NCBI GenBank assembly: GCA_015055615.1
Contig: SVHT01000001.1
Span: 124,001 to 188,000, forward strand
Direction: 5' to 3'
DNA: 64,000 nucleotides
Source: Clostridiales bacterium
Lineage (GTDB): Bacteria; Bacillota; Clostridia; Christensenellales; Borkfalkiaceae
The translations under genes were made by a program, and so were the position numbers. Position 1 is the first letter of the stretch, and every line of letters begins with the position of its first letter. Of this stretch, positions 1-10,151 are shown in pieces. The notes beneath the pieces are model-generated. The model did no database searches and was not told the origin of the DNA. It was given only the letters and a program-made list of their open reading frames with translations.

Positions 1-321
1 CCTGCCGTTATAAAAATTGTCGTTGGCGTGTTGATTGTTATTTGCGGTTTTGCAATCGTGCGCGCGGTTATTTACGTCATATCCGCGGTGCTTTTAATTG
101 CGGGTGTTTTGCTTTTGTACGACAAACTGAAAAACGGTTTGCGTTGCATAGAAACTCCGCAACGGATATGTGAAATCGCCATGCCGTCCGTGTGTATTCT
201 AATCGGCGTTTTATTGCTGTTCCATAACGCAAAAATGATGAACGTAATTCTTATCCTATGCGGGATTTTGTCCTTCATAGAGGGCGGTTTAATTTTGTTT
301 AATGCTTTTGTAGAAGATTGA
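1..321 (+). CDS. DUF308/HdeD-like small membrane protein, C-terminal part (5' truncated by window edge)
   Basis: Open frame from base 1 (PAVIKIVVGVLIVICGFAIVRAVIYVISAVLL...), several hydrophobic helices. Confidence 0.55.
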   Translation, partial: PAVIKIVVGVLIVICGFAIVRAVIYVISAVLLIAGVLLLYDKLKNGLRCIETPQRICEIAMPSVCILIGVLLLFHNAKMMNVILILCGILSFIEGGLILFNAFVED

Positions 322-349
322 CAAAAAATTGAAAAAATGATATAAAACG

Positions 350-376
350 GCTCCGTGGGTTGCGCGGAGCTTTTTT
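350..376 (+). terminator. Rho-independent terminator
   Basis: GCTCCG-N9-CGGAGC followed by TTTTTT. Confidence 0.75.
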
Positions 377-464
377 CTTATAGAAAAAAAGGGTAAAAAA
401 GCGCAAAAAGATAAAAATTTATCGATTTAGCGATTAAAAAATGATGAACGGAGCGGTTATGCGT

Positions 465-493
465 TTGTGATTGTGAAAGAATTATGATATAAT
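465..493 (+). promoter_or_regulatory. SigA-type promoter for the dehydrogenase/fumarase genes
   Basis: TTGTGA - 17 bp - TATAAT. Confidence 0.6.
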
Positions 494-557
494 AGAATCG
501 TATGATTGCGTGTATTACGCTTAGCAACGAAAAAATAATTCTATGGAGAATAACACA

Positions 558-1508
558 ATGAAAAACAAAGTTACAGTTATCGGCGCAGGTTCGGTTGGTG
601 CAACCGTAGCATACACGTTGGTTGCAACGGGTTCGGTGGCAGAAATCGTCTTAATCGACGTAAACGAAGCGAAAGCTCAGGGCGAAGCGCTCGATATTCG
701 TCAGGCGACTCCCTATTTGCACCCCGTAAAGATTTATTGCGGTACGTATGAAGACGCGGCGGATTCCGACATCGTTATCATTACGTCGGGCGTTGGTAGA
801 AAGCCCGGTCAATCCCGTATCGATCTTACGCAGACGAACGTAAACATTTTAAAGAGCATCGCTCCGCAAATTGTAAAGCATGCGCCTAACGCATTGTATT
901 TGTTTGTTGCAAACCCCGTAGATATTCTTACCTACGTATTCTGCAAAATCACGGGCGTACCCAGAAACCGCGTTATCGGTACGGGTACGACGCTCGATAG
1001 CATCCGTTTGAGAACCCGCCTTTCCGAGCTCTATTCGGTAAACCAAAAACAAGTACACGCGTACGTTTTGGGTGAGCACGGCGATTCTTCCTTCGTGGCT
1101 TGGTCTGCTGCGGATATTTCGGGGGTTCCTTTGGACGAATACGAAAATGCGTTGACGGATAAAGACGCGCTCAAAGTTACGCCGTATACCCACGAAGAAG
1201 TGGAAGAATACGTTAAAAAGTCGGGCGGTCAGATTATCGCAGGCAAGGGCGCGACCTTCTACGGTATCGCGGCAAGTGTAACGCAGATTGTAAACAGCAT
1301 TTATTCCAGCGCTTATACGATTTTGCCCGTATCGACGGTTTTGGACGGCGAATACGGCATTTCCGACGTAGCGCTTTCCACCCTTTGCGCAATCGGTAAC
1401 GACGGCGTTGTGACGACGCTCACGCCGAAACTTTCCGATGATGAGCTTGCAAAAATGCACAACAGCGCAGAAGTTTTGAAAGGCGTTCTTGCGCAAATTG
1501 AAATCTAA
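558..1508 (+). CDS. L-lactate/malate dehydrogenase family protein (LDH-like fold, Arg at the Q102 position)
   Basis: N-terminal VTVIGAGSVGATVAYTL Rossmann motif, NPVDILTY, GEHGDSS; specificity loop SGVGRKPGQSR. Confidence 0.9.
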   Translation: MKNKVTVIGAGSVGATVAYTLVATGSVAEIVLIDVNEAKAQGEALDIRQATPYLHPVKIYCGTYEDAADSDIVIITSGVGRKPGQSRIDLTQTNVNILKSIAPQIVKHAPNALYLFVANPVDILTYVFCKITGVPRNRVIGTGTTLDSIRLRTRLSELYSVNQKQVHAYVLGEHGDSSFVAWSAADISGVPLDEYENALTDKDALKVTPYTHEEVEEYVKKSGGQIIAGKGATFYGIAASVTQIVNSIYSSAYTILPVSTVLDGEYGISDVALSTLCAIGNDGVVTTLTPKLSDDELAKMHNSAEVLKGVLAQIEI

Positions 1509-1533
1509 ATAAAAAGAACGGAGAGGAAATAGT

Positions 1534-2910
1534 ATGGAATACCGTATCGAAAAAGACACGATGGGCGAAATGCAAGTCCCCGCAGACAGATATTGGGCGG
1601 CGCAAACGCAGAGAAGTTATCAAAACTTCCGCATCGGCAACGAAATTATGCCTCGTGAAATCACGCATGCGTTCGGCATTTTAAAGAAAGCGGCAGCGCT
1701 TGCAAATAACAAGCTTGGCAAACTTGCAGACGATAAAAAGGACGCAATTTGCGCGGCTTGCGACGAAGTGATTTCGGGTGAGCTGAACGGGCATTTCCCG
1801 CTCGTCGTATGGCAGACGGGTAGCGGCACGCAATCGAATATGAACGCGAACGAAGTTATTGCGAACCGCGGCAACGAAATTGCGGGCAAGAAATTGTTGC
1901 ACCCCAACGACGATATCAATAAGAGCCAAAGCTCCAACGATACCTTCCCCACGGCTATGCACATTGCGGCAGTCATAGCGATTGAGGATAAGCTTTTCCC
2001 CGCAATGGATAAGCTGATTGCAACGCTCAAACGCTTGGAGGCGGAAAACGAAGGGATTGTTAAGAGCGGTAGAACGCATTTGCAGGACGCTGTTCCCATC
2101 GCTTTCTCGCAAGAAATCAGCGGTTGGAGGAATATGATTGAAAAGGCAAAGGCACAGCTTGCGCTTGCATTGCCTGGACTCAAAGAGCTTGCGCTCGGCG
2201 GTACGGCTGTCGGTACGGGCTTGAACGCGCCTAAGGGTTTTGCGGAAGAAGTAGCGGCGCAGGTGTCTGCGTTGACGGGTAAGGCGTTTGTAACGGCGGA
2301 AAATAAATATCACGCATTGACGGCGAAAGACGAACTCGTGTTCGCGCACGGCGCGCTCAAAGCGCTTGCTTGCAACTTGATGAAGATTGCAAACGACGTG
2401 CGTTGGCTTGCTAGCGGTCCGAGAGACGGTCTTGGTGAAATCTTTATTCCCGAAAACGAACCCGGTTCTTCGATTATGCCGGGTAAAGTAAATCCTACGC
2501 AATGCGAATCGATGACAATGGTTGCGGTGCAGGTTATGGCAAACGACGTAGCGGTTGGTATGGGCGCGTCGCAAGGCAATTTTGAACTCAACGTATTCAT
2601 GCCCGTTATTATCTACAATTTCTTGCAATCGGTTAGATTGCTTGCAGACGGTATCACGTCCTTTGAAAGCAACTGCGTAACGGGTATCAAGGCAAATAAA
2701 GAAAAAATGCATCACAATTTGTATAATTCGTTGATGCTCGTAACGGCGCTCAACCCGTATATCGGCTATGAAAACGCGGCAAAGACGGCGAAGAAAGCGT
2801 ATAAGGAAAACATTTCCTTGAAAGAGGCGTGTGTTGCGCTCGGTTTCTTGACGGCGGAAAAATTCGACGAAGTATTCCGTCCCGAAGAAATGGCATATCC
2901 GCAGAAATAA
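1534..2910 (+). CDS. fumC: Class II fumarate hydratase
   Basis: [27 protein letters not shown] signature; full length. Confidence 0.95.
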   Translation: MEYRIEKDTMGEMQVPADRYWAAQTQRSYQNFRIGNEIMPREITHAFGILKKAAALANNKLGKLADDKKDAICAACDEVISGELNGHFPLVVWQTGSGTQSNMNANEVIANRGNEIAGKKLLHPNDDINKSQSSNDTFPTAMHIAAVIAIEDKLFPAMDKLIATLKRLEAENEGIVKSGRTHLQDAVPIAFSQEISGWRNMIEKAKAQLALALPGLKELALGGTAVGTGLNAPKGFAEEVAAQVSALTGKAFVTAENKYHALTAKDELVFAHGALKALACNLMKIANDVRWLASGPRDGLGEIFIPENEPGSSIMPGKVNPTQCESMTMVAVQVMANDVAVGMGASQGNFELNVFMPVIIYNFLQSVRLLADGITSFESNCVTGIKANKEKMHHNLYNSLMLVTALNPYIGYENAAKTAKKAYKENISLKEACVALGFLTAEKFDEVFRPEEMAYPQK

Positions 2911-2946
2911 GAAGTAAAAATTATTGCAAAAGGTAGCGTATTTGAT

Positions 2947-3726
2947 ATGAAGATTAGTTATTATCCCGGTTGTACGCTCAGAACCAAAGCAAAGGAGCTC
3001 GACGATACGGCTCGCCTTTGCGCGAAGGCTTTGGGCGTGGAAATGGAGGAAGTAGAAAATTGGCAATGTTGCGGCGCCGTGTATAAAATGGGCACGGACG
3101 AAATCGCAACCAAATTGTCGGCGGTGCGCGCGCTCGATTACGCAAAGCATCACGGCGGTAAGTTGCTTACGCTTTGCTCGGCTTGTCACAACGTCATCAA
3201 GCGTACCAACGAAGATATGAAGGCAAACGGCGATATTTGCTTCCGCGCGAACAATTATCTTAAACTCGACGAACCGTATAAAGGGGAAACGGAAGTACTC
3301 CATTACCTCGAAATGCTGAAAAACGTCGTTGGTTTTGATAACATTAAAAAAGCGGTGGTAAATCCGCTGAATAGAAAAATCGGCGCGTACTACGGTTGTT
3401 TACTCCTGCGTCCTAGCGGCGTAATGGCGTTTGACAATCCCGAAAATCCGACGATTATCGAAGATTTTATCCGCGCAATCGGCGGTACGCCCGTCGTATA
3501 TCCTTTCCGCAACGAATGCTGTGGCGCGTACGTGTCCTTGAAGAACAGCGAGCTCCCGAAAGAGAAATCGCGCAAGGTACTTTCCAGCGCAAAGGAAAAG
3601 GGCGCGGAAGAAGTGATTACGGCTTGCCCGCTCTGTCTGTATAACTTGCAGGTAAACGGCGACGGCATTTTGCCCGTAAGATATTTTACCGAACTTCTCG
3701 CAGAAGCTTTGGGGGTGAACGCATGA
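2947..3726 (+). CDS. hdrB: Heterodisulfide reductase subunit B-like protein (two CCG domains)
   Basis: CCG motifs WQCCGA...CSACHN and ECCGAY...CPLCLYN. Confidence 0.88.
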   Translation: MKISYYPGCTLRTKAKELDDTARLCAKALGVEMEEVENWQCCGAVYKMGTDEIATKLSAVRALDYAKHHGGKLLTLCSACHNVIKRTNEDMKANGDICFRANNYLKLDEPYKGETEVLHYLEMLKNVVGFDNIKKAVVNPLNRKIGAYYGCLLLRPSGVMAFDNPENPTIIEDFIRAIGGTPVVYPFRNECCGAYVSLKNSELPKEKSRKVLSSAKEKGAEEVITACPLCLYNLQVNGDGILPVRYFTELLAEALGVNA

Positions 3727-4109
3727 CGAAAGCAGAACGTATTGAAAACTTGAACCGTCTCAGCGGTACGGACGTTAAAAAATGCATGAAATGCGGTAAA
3801 TGTTCGGGGCGTTGTCCTGCGTTTAAGGATATGGATATCAAACCTCATCAGTTCGTTTCGATGCTCGGTCAGGGCAGAATTGACGAACTTCTTGAAAGCA
3901 AAGCGATTTGGAATTGCCTTTCGTGTATGGCTTGCGTAGAGCGTTGCCCTCGTGGCGTAGCGCCTGCAGCGGTTATCGAGGCTGTGCGCGATACGGTGGT
4001 TCGTATGCAAGGAGCGAACGGAATCAAGGCAGAAGAAATTCCGCCTATCGTAGACGAATTGATTCCTCAACAGCTCTTGGTTAGCGCGTATAGAAAGTAT
4101 AACAAGTAA
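3723..4109 (+). CDS. hdrC: Heterodisulfide reductase subunit C-like 4Fe-4S protein
   Basis: CMKCGKCSGRCP and CLSCMACVERCP; overlaps the end of hdrB. Confidence 0.85.
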   Translation: MTKAERIENLNRLSGTDVKKCMKCGKCSGRCPAFKDMDIKPHQFVSMLGQGRIDELLESKAIWNCLSCMACVERCPRGVAPAAVIEAVRDTVVRMQGANGIKAEEIPPIVDELIPQQLLVSAYRKYNK

Positions 4110-4164
4110 CTACCCCGAAATTTTTCGGATAAATAGAAAATCCAAAAGAAAGAGAGTGTAAAAA

Positions 4165-6153
4165 ATGCAAAGAATAGGTGTTTTTATTTGTTGGTGCGGC
4201 AGTAATATCGCGGCGACGGTAGACGTTGAAAAGGTTGCGGAAGTAATCAAAAGCGAACCGGGCGTCGTATATTCCGCCAACTATCAATACATGTGTTCGG
4301 AAAACGGTCAACAGCTTGTAAAGCAGGCGATTAAGGAACACAACCTGACGGGCGTTGTCATCGGCGCTTGCTCTCCCCGTATGCACGAAGCGACTTTCCG
4401 CAAGGCAGCGAGTGAGGCAGGGCTCAACCCCTACATGGTAGAAATTGCAAATATCCGTGAACATTGCTCGTGGATTCACAAGGATAAGGACGAAGCGACC
4501 GAAAAAGCGGTTGTCCTTGTTCGTACGGCGATTGCGAAGGTAAAACTCAACGCGCCTTTGACGGCGGGGGAAAGCCCCGTTGTAAAACGCGCACTTGTTA
4601 TCGGTGGCGGTATCGCTGGTATTCAAGCGGCGCTCGATATTGCAGAGGCGGGCTTTGAAGTCGATATCGTGGAAAAGAACGCAACGATTGGCGGTAGAAT
4701 GGCGCAAATCGACAAGACGTTCCCTACGCTCGACTGTTCCGCTTGTATCCTTACGCCGAAGATGGTGGACTGCGCGCAGCACGAAAAAATCGACATTTTG
4801 TCCTATTCGGAAATCGAAGAAGTAAAGGGCTTTGTCGGTAACTTTAACGTTAAAATCCGTCGTAAGGCAAGATACGTCGATGAAACGAAGTGTACGGGTT
4901 GTAAAATCTGTATGGAAAAATGTCCGTCGAAGAAGGGCTTGAACGAGTTCAATATGAACCTCAATACCCGTCCCGCAATCTATATTCCGTTCGCGCAGGC
5001 GATTCCCAACGTAGCGGTAATCGATCCCACGCAATGTATTAAAATGAAAACGGGCAAATGCGGTATCTGTCAAAAATTCTGCGGTGCAGGCGCTATCGAT
5101 TACGAACAGAAAGATACGTTTATCGAACGTCAATACGGCGCAATCGTCGTTGCGACGGGCTTTAAGCCGATTGAGCTTGACAATTTTAACGAATACGGTT
5201 ACAGCGATAACAAGGACGTTATTACCTCGCTTGAACTCGAAAGATTGATGAACGCGGCAGGTCCGACGAACGGCGTTTTGCTCCGTCCTTCCGACGGCGA
5301 ACACCCGAAGGTTATTACCTTTATCCAATGCGTAGGCTCGCGTGATACCAGCGGTTGCGGTAAACCGTACTGCTCGAAGATTTGCTGTATGTATACGGCA
5401 AAGCACGCCATGCTGATTCGTGAAAAATATCCCGATACCGAGGTGCACGTATTTTATATCGACGTGCGTACGCCTGGTAAAAACTACGACGAATTCTTCC
5501 GCCGCGCGGTAGAACAGTACGGCGTAGACTATATCAAGGGTATGGTCGGCAAGGTTTATAACGAAAACGGCAAATTGATGGTGCAAGGCTCGAATTTGAT
5601 TGATAACGAACAGATTACGATTGAATCCGACCTCGTAGTGCTTGCGGCGGCAATCGAACCCGAACCCTCGGTTAGAAAGATTGCAACTCTTTTGACGACG
5701 AGTATCGATACCAACAATTTCCTTACCGAATCCCACGCAAAACTCCGTCCCGTAGAAAGCCCTACGGCGGGCGTATATCTTGCGGGCGTATGTCAAGGCC
5801 CTAAGGATATCCCCGAAACGGTTTCGCAGGCGTCTGCTTGCGCGGCGAAGGTTATCGGTTTGCTTGTAAAGGATAAACTTAAAACGAACCCTTGCGTAGC
5901 GCAACCCGATGAAATGATGTGTAACGGTTGTAGCCAATGCGCCAACGTGTGCGCGTACGGTGCAATTACGTACGTGGATAAGGAATTTCGCGTCGGTCGC
6001 GGTACGGAAATCCGTCGCGTAGCGTCCGTTAACCCTGCGGTATGTCAAGGCTGTGGCGCTTGTACGGTAACCTGTCCTTCGGGCGCAATGGATCTGAAAG
6101 GATTCAGCTCCAAACAAATTATGTCGGAGGTGGAAGCGATATGCAAGATGTAA
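4165..6153 (+). CDS. hdrA: Heterodisulfide reductase subunit A-like FAD/4Fe-4S protein
   Basis: GVFICWCGSNIAATVDVE, FAD motif VIGGGIAGIQAALDIAEAG, several 4Fe-4S motifs; 662 aa. Confidence 0.92.
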   Translation: MQRIGVFICWCGSNIAATVDVEKVAEVIKSEPGVVYSANYQYMCSENGQQLVKQAIKEHNLTGVVIGACSPRMHEATFRKAASEAGLNPYMVEIANIREHCSWIHKDKDEATEKAVVLVRTAIAKVKLNAPLTAGESPVVKRALVIGGGIAGIQAALDIAEAGFEVDIVEKNATIGGRMAQIDKTFPTLDCSACILTPKMVDCAQHEKIDILSYSEIEEVKGFVGNFNVKIRRKARYVDETKCTGCKICMEKCPSKKGLNEFNMNLNTRPAIYIPFAQAIPNVAVIDPTQCIKMKTGKCGICQKFCGAGAIDYEQKDTFIERQYGAIVVATGFKPIELDNFNEYGYSDNKDVITSLELERLMNAAGPTNGVLLRPSDGEHPKVITFIQCVGSRDTSGCGKPYCSKICCMYTAKHAMLIREKYPDTEVHVFYIDVRTPGKNYDEFFRRAVEQYGVDYIKGMVGKVYNENGKLMVQGSNLIDNEQITIESDLVVLAAAIEPEPSVRKIATLLTTSIDTNNFLTESHAKLRPVESPTAGVYLAGVCQGPKDIPETVSQASACAAKVIGLLVKDKLKTNPCVAQPDEMMCNGCSQCANVCAYGAITYVDKEFRVGRGTEIRRVASVNPAVCQGCGACTVTCPSGAMDLKGFSSKQIMSEVEAICKM

Positions 6154-6596
6154 GTACCGAAAAGAAAGAATTCGTACCCAATATCGTGGCGTTTTGCTGC
6201 AACTGGTGTTCGTATGCGGGCGCCGACCTTGCAGGTTCCAGCCGTTTGACCTATCCCGCCAACGTAAAAATTATCCGTGTTCCTTGTTCTTGCCGCGTGA
6301 ACCCTATGTTCGTTTTGAAGGCGTTCCAGCAAGGCGCGGACGGCGTAATTTTGTGCGGTTGCCACCCTGGCGACTGCCATTACGTAACGGGCAACTACTA
6401 TACCAGAAGAAGAATGGCGCTTTTGTACAGTTTCCTTAATTATATGGGTATCGAAAAAGAACGTACCCGCGTGGAATGGGTATCTGCGGCAGAGGGCGCA
6501 AAGTTTGCGGCGGTTATGAACGATTTCGTGAAGACCGTTACCGAGCTTGGCGAAAACAAACGCCTTACCGACCTTAGAGTAAAGGAGGGCGAATAA
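6141..6596 (+). CDS. MvhD/FlxD-type hydrogenase iron-sulfur (delta) subunit
   Basis: CCNWCSYAGADLAGSSRLTYPANVKIIRVPCSCRV...GCHPGDCHY; ATG at 6141 overlaps hdrA end. Confidence 0.88.
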   Translation: MQDVSTEKKEFVPNIVAFCCNWCSYAGADLAGSSRLTYPANVKIIRVPCSCRVNPMFVLKAFQQGADGVILCGCHPGDCHYVTGNYYTRRRMALLYSFLNYMGIEKERTRVEWVSAAEGAKFAAVMNDFVKTVTELGENKRLTDLRVKEGE

Positions 6597-6597
6597 G

Positions 6598-7581
6598 ATG
6601 AAAGACGTTGAATTGAAAATGTTAGAACGCGCAAAGGCGCTCCTTGAAAGTGGCGAAGTGGCGCGTGTGGTTGGTTGGAAGAAAGGGGATTTCTATTTTG
6701 ACCCTTCCCCCGCGGTTTTTGAAAGCGTAGAGGAATTGGAAAAGGATTTCGTCTATAATTGGTTCTGCGGAGCAAACCTTTCCAAATATTTGATTCAGAT
6801 TGCAAAAAAGGAAGGCAAAACGGCGGTTTTCTTAAAGCCTTGCGACACGTATAGCTTTAATCAACTCGTCAAAGAACACCGCATCAAGCGTGAAAACGTA
6901 TACGTAATCGCGGTAGAGTGCCTTGCAAAGCTTGACGTTGAAAAGATTAAGGCGCAGGGCGTAAGCTCCGTTGTCAACGTGGAAGTGGTAGAAAAGAAGG
7001 TCTCCGTTACCGATTTGTACGGGGACGTGACCGTGTTGAATAAGCCCGACGTGATTTTGACGAAGTGCGATACTTGCACCAAAACCCATCAGGTTAAGGA
7101 CGAGGAAATTATTCTTCACGAAAGACCGGAAAGGGACGTAGACCGTTTCGCAGAGGTTGCGAAATTGGAAGGGATGACGGAAGACGAGCGTTTTGCGTTC
7201 TGGCGTGAACAGCTCAGCAAATGTATCCGTTGTAACGCTTGCCGTAACGTATGTCCCGCATGCTCTTGCGTAAAATGTGTGTTCGATAACCCCGCGTCGG
7301 GGATTGCGGCAAAGGCGAACGACGATAAGTTTGAAGAACAGCTCTTCCACGTAATCCGCGCGTTCCACGTAGCGGGCAGATGTACCGACTGTGGCGAGTG
7401 TTCGAGAGTATGCCCGCAGAACATTCCTTTGCATTTGTTGAACAGAAAGTTTATCAAGGATATCGACGGATTCTACGGCGAATATCAGGCAGGGGAAACC
7501 TCCGAGGGCAAGACGCCGCTCACCTCGTACACCGAAGGCGACATCGAAGCCAAAGACGTATTTAACGGGGAGGCGAAATAA
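6598..7581 (+). CDS. FlxC-like 4Fe-4S dicluster protein with FrhB/FdhB-like N-terminus
   Basis: CIRCNACRNVCPACSC and CTDCGECSRVCP; position in flx/hdr cluster. Confidence 0.75.
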   Translation: MKDVELKMLERAKALLESGEVARVVGWKKGDFYFDPSPAVFESVEELEKDFVYNWFCGANLSKYLIQIAKKEGKTAVFLKPCDTYSFNQLVKEHRIKRENVYVIAVECLAKLDVEKIKAQGVSSVVNVEVVEKKVSVTDLYGDVTVLNKPDVILTKCDTCTKTHQVKDEEIILHERPERDVDRFAEVAKLEGMTEDERFAFWREQLSKCIRCNACRNVCPACSCVKCVFDNPASGIAAKANDDKFEEQLFHVIRAFHVAGRCTDCGECSRVCPQNIPLHLLNRKFIKDIDGFYGEYQAGETSEGKTPLTSYTEGDIEAKDVFNGEAK

Positions 7582-8627
7582 TGTTGAAAATAGCAAAAGA
7601 AAGATTAAACGAGCTGTACGCGAAAATTAACGAAACGATGGGTTTGTTTATCCCCATCAAGCGTGCAGGCGAAGTAAATTATGCGATTTGGAAGGACGGC
7701 AAAGAAGTTTCCTTGGAAACGTTAAAAACCGTTAAATCTCCCAAAAATATGTTCTTCCCGCAGTCCGAAAATTTGATGAAATTCAAAAAGGACGGCAACA
7801 ATCTTGAAGTCATTGACGTTCGTGAAAAGCTTGGTGAAAAAATCGACGAAAGACCCTTTGTTTTGTTCGGCGTAAAGGCATGCGATTACAAAGGTATCGA
7901 GGTTCTTGACAAGGTATTCCTTGCAGACCCCGTAGACAGCTATTATCAGATGAGAAGGGAATCGACCACGATTGTAACGTTGGCTTGTTCCCGTCCCGAA
8001 GAAAGCTGTTTCTGTAATGCTTTCGGCATCGACGCAACCGCGCCTATGGGCGACGTAACGACTTGGCTGGATAGCGAATATCTCTATTGGCAGGCAAACA
8101 CCGAAAAAGGCGAAAAATTGACGGCGATTGTAAAAGAGTTGCTTGTTGACGGCGGTGAAAAGGAAGTGGCGGCGCAGCAAGAAAAGACCAAGGAAATTAT
8201 GGCGAAATTGCCGTATGCAAACCTTGATTTGTCCCGTTTTACGCCCGAAAATCTCAACGAGCTTTTCAATGCGAAAGAGTGGGAAGAAATGAGCGAAGCT
8301 TGTCTTGGTTGCGGTACGTGTACCTTCGTTTGCCCGACTTGTCAATGTTTCGATATTCGCGATTTCAAGACGAATGAGGGCGTAATTCGTTTCCGTTGCT
8401 GGGATTCGTGTATGTATTCCGACTTTACTTTGATGGCGCACGGCAACAGCCGTACGACGCAGATGCAGCGTTTCCGTCAAAGATTTATGCACAAGCTCGT
8501 GTACTATCCTTCGCAGAACGATGGATTGTATTCGTGCGTGGGCTGTGGCAGATGTGTAAACAAATGCCCGCAAAAGCTCAATATTGTAAAAGTAATCAAA
8601 ACGTTAGGGGGTAAAGACAATGATTAA
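7581..8627 (+). CDS. FlxB-like 4Fe-4S protein (sulfhydrogenase beta-subunit type)
   Basis: CLGCGTCTFVCPTCQCFD and CVGCGRCVNKCP; overlaps neighbours. Confidence 0.78.
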   Translation: MLKIAKERLNELYAKINETMGLFIPIKRAGEVNYAIWKDGKEVSLETLKTVKSPKNMFFPQSENLMKFKKDGNNLEVIDVREKLGEKIDERPFVLFGVKACDYKGIEVLDKVFLADPVDSYYQMRRESTTIVTLACSRPEESCFCNAFGIDATAPMGDVTTWLDSEYLYWQANTEKGEKLTAIVKELLVDGGEKEVAAQQEKTKEIMAKLPYANLDLSRFTPENLNELFNAKEWEEMSEACLGCGTCTFVCPTCQCFDIRDFKTNEGVIRFRCWDSCMYSDFTLMAHGNSRTTQMQRFRQRFMHKLVYYPSQNDGLYSCVGCGRCVNKCPQKLNIVKVIKTLGGKDND

Positions 8628-9447
8628 CGAAACTCTTATTCCCAAAGTTGGCGTTGTAACGGATATCCGCAAGGATACGCCCGACGTTAAGACCTTCCGC
8701 GTGGTGGGTACGGACGGCAAAAAACTGTTTAAGCACATGCCCGGTCAATGCGCAATGGTATCTATCCCTGGCGTTGGCGAGTGTATGTTTTCCATTACCT
8801 CTTCGCCTACAAACGAAGAATATATGGAATTTTCCATTAAAAAATGCGGTTGCGTTACCGAAGTTATCCATGCGCTCGAAGTAGGCGCGCAAATTACCGT
8901 TCGCGGTCCTTACGGCAAAAATTTCCCCGTAGAAGAAGATTTTAAGGGTAAAGATTTGCTGTTCATTGCAGGCGGTATCGGTCTTGCGCCTTTGCGTAGC
9001 GTTATCAATTACGTGCGTCATTACCGTAACAATTACGGTAAGGTTGTTATCGTATACGGCGCAAGAAGTAAGGACGACCTCGTTGATATCGATGAAATTC
9101 AAAACGAGTGGATAAACGAGCCGAATACGGAAGTGTATTTGACGATTGACCGCCCGCAAGAAGGTTGGGACGGACACGTCGGTTTCGTACCTGCATACGT
9201 CAAAGAATTGGGCTTAAATCCCAATATGACGGCGGTACTTTGCGGTCCTCCAATCATGATTAAATTCACGCTTGCAGGACTGTTGGAGCTCGGTTTTGAT
9301 AAATCGCGCGTATACACGACGTTAGAGCTTCGTATGAAATGCGGCGTTGGTAAATGCGGCAGATGTAACGTAGGCGACAAATTTGTATGTAAAGACGGCC
9401 CCGTATTCCGTATGACGGAATTGGACGAATTGCCCGACGAATATTAA
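8620..9447 (+). CDS. FlxA-like FAD/NAD(P)-binding ferredoxin reductase (sulfhydrogenase gamma type)
   Basis: NAD-binding FIAGGIGLAPLRSVINYV, FAD-binding half, C-terminal KCGVGKCGRCNVGDKFVCKDGPVF cluster motif. Confidence 0.85.
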   Translation: MINETLIPKVGVVTDIRKDTPDVKTFRVVGTDGKKLFKHMPGQCAMVSIPGVGECMFSITSSPTNEEYMEFSIKKCGCVTEVIHALEVGAQITVRGPYGKNFPVEEDFKGKDLLFIAGGIGLAPLRSVINYVRHYRNNYGKVVIVYGARSKDDLVDIDEIQNEWINEPNTEVYLTIDRPQEGWDGHVGFVPAYVKELGLNPNMTAVLCGPPIMIKFTLAGLLELGFDKSRVYTTLELRMKCGVGKCGRCNVGDKFVCKDGPVFRMTELDELPDEY

Positions 9448-9465
9448 GGAGAACAATAGAAAGCT

Positions 9466-10140
9466 ATGGAAAAAATGGTAAACGTATATCTTTTCGGCAA
9501 ACGTTATCAAGTTCCGGAAAGTCTGACGATTATGAAAGCAATGGAATACGCTGGGTATCAGCTCGTTCGCGGTTGCGGTTGCAGAAACGGTTTCTGCGGT
9601 GCGTGCGCGACGATCTATCGTATCCACGGTCAGCAAGAGCTGAAAAGCTGTCTTGCTTGCCAACAGCAGGTTGAAGAGGGTATGTACGTAGCGACGTTGC
9701 CTTTCTTCCCCTTGGTAAAACAGGTTTACGATATCAATAAAATCAAACCTACGCAGCAGATTATGATGCAGCTCTATCCCGAAATTTATTCGTGTATCGG
9801 CTGTAACGCTTGTACGAAGAGTTGCACGCAGGAACTCAACGTTATGCAGTATATTGCATACGCACAACGTGGCGAATACGAAAAAGCAGCGGAAGAAAGC
9901 TTTGACTGCGTAATGTGCGGCGTATGTTCTTCCCGTTGTCCCGCAGGTATCTCGCATCCGCAGGTTGCGTTGCTTACCAGACGTTTGACGGGTAAATATC
10001 TTGCTCCTAAGACCGAACATCTTATCAACCGCGTTGCAGAAATCGACGCGGGGGATTGCAAAGCGGCTTTGGAAGCGATTATGAATACCCCGCTCGAAGA
10101 ACAGAAAAATCTGTATAATCACAGAGAAATCGAGAAATAA
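9466..10140 (+). CDS. Succinate dehydrogenase/fumarate reductase iron-sulfur subunit-like protein
   Basis: 2Fe-2S motif CGCRNGFCGAC...C plus two 4Fe-4S motifs CIGCNACTKSC and CVMCGVCSSRCP. Confidence 0.8.
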   Translation: MEKMVNVYLFGKRYQVPESLTIMKAMEYAGYQLVRGCGCRNGFCGACATIYRIHGQQELKSCLACQQQVEEGMYVATLPFFPLVKQVYDINKIKPTQQIMMQLYPEIYSCIGCNACTKSCTQELNVMQYIAYAQRGEYEKAAEESFDCVMCGVCSSRCPAGISHPQVALLTRRLTGKYLAPKTEHLINRVAEIDAGDCKAALEAIMNTPLEEQKNLYNHREIEK

Positions 10141-10151
10141 GGAGAGGCGCT

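Noticed and set aside
4081-6117. 678 aa minus-strand ORF opposite hdrA, and a 540 aa one at 1681-3303
   Set aside because: Antisense to clearly conserved genes. Composition (Arg/Phe/Cys/His-rich) and lack of recognisable motifs fit a codon-bias artefact.
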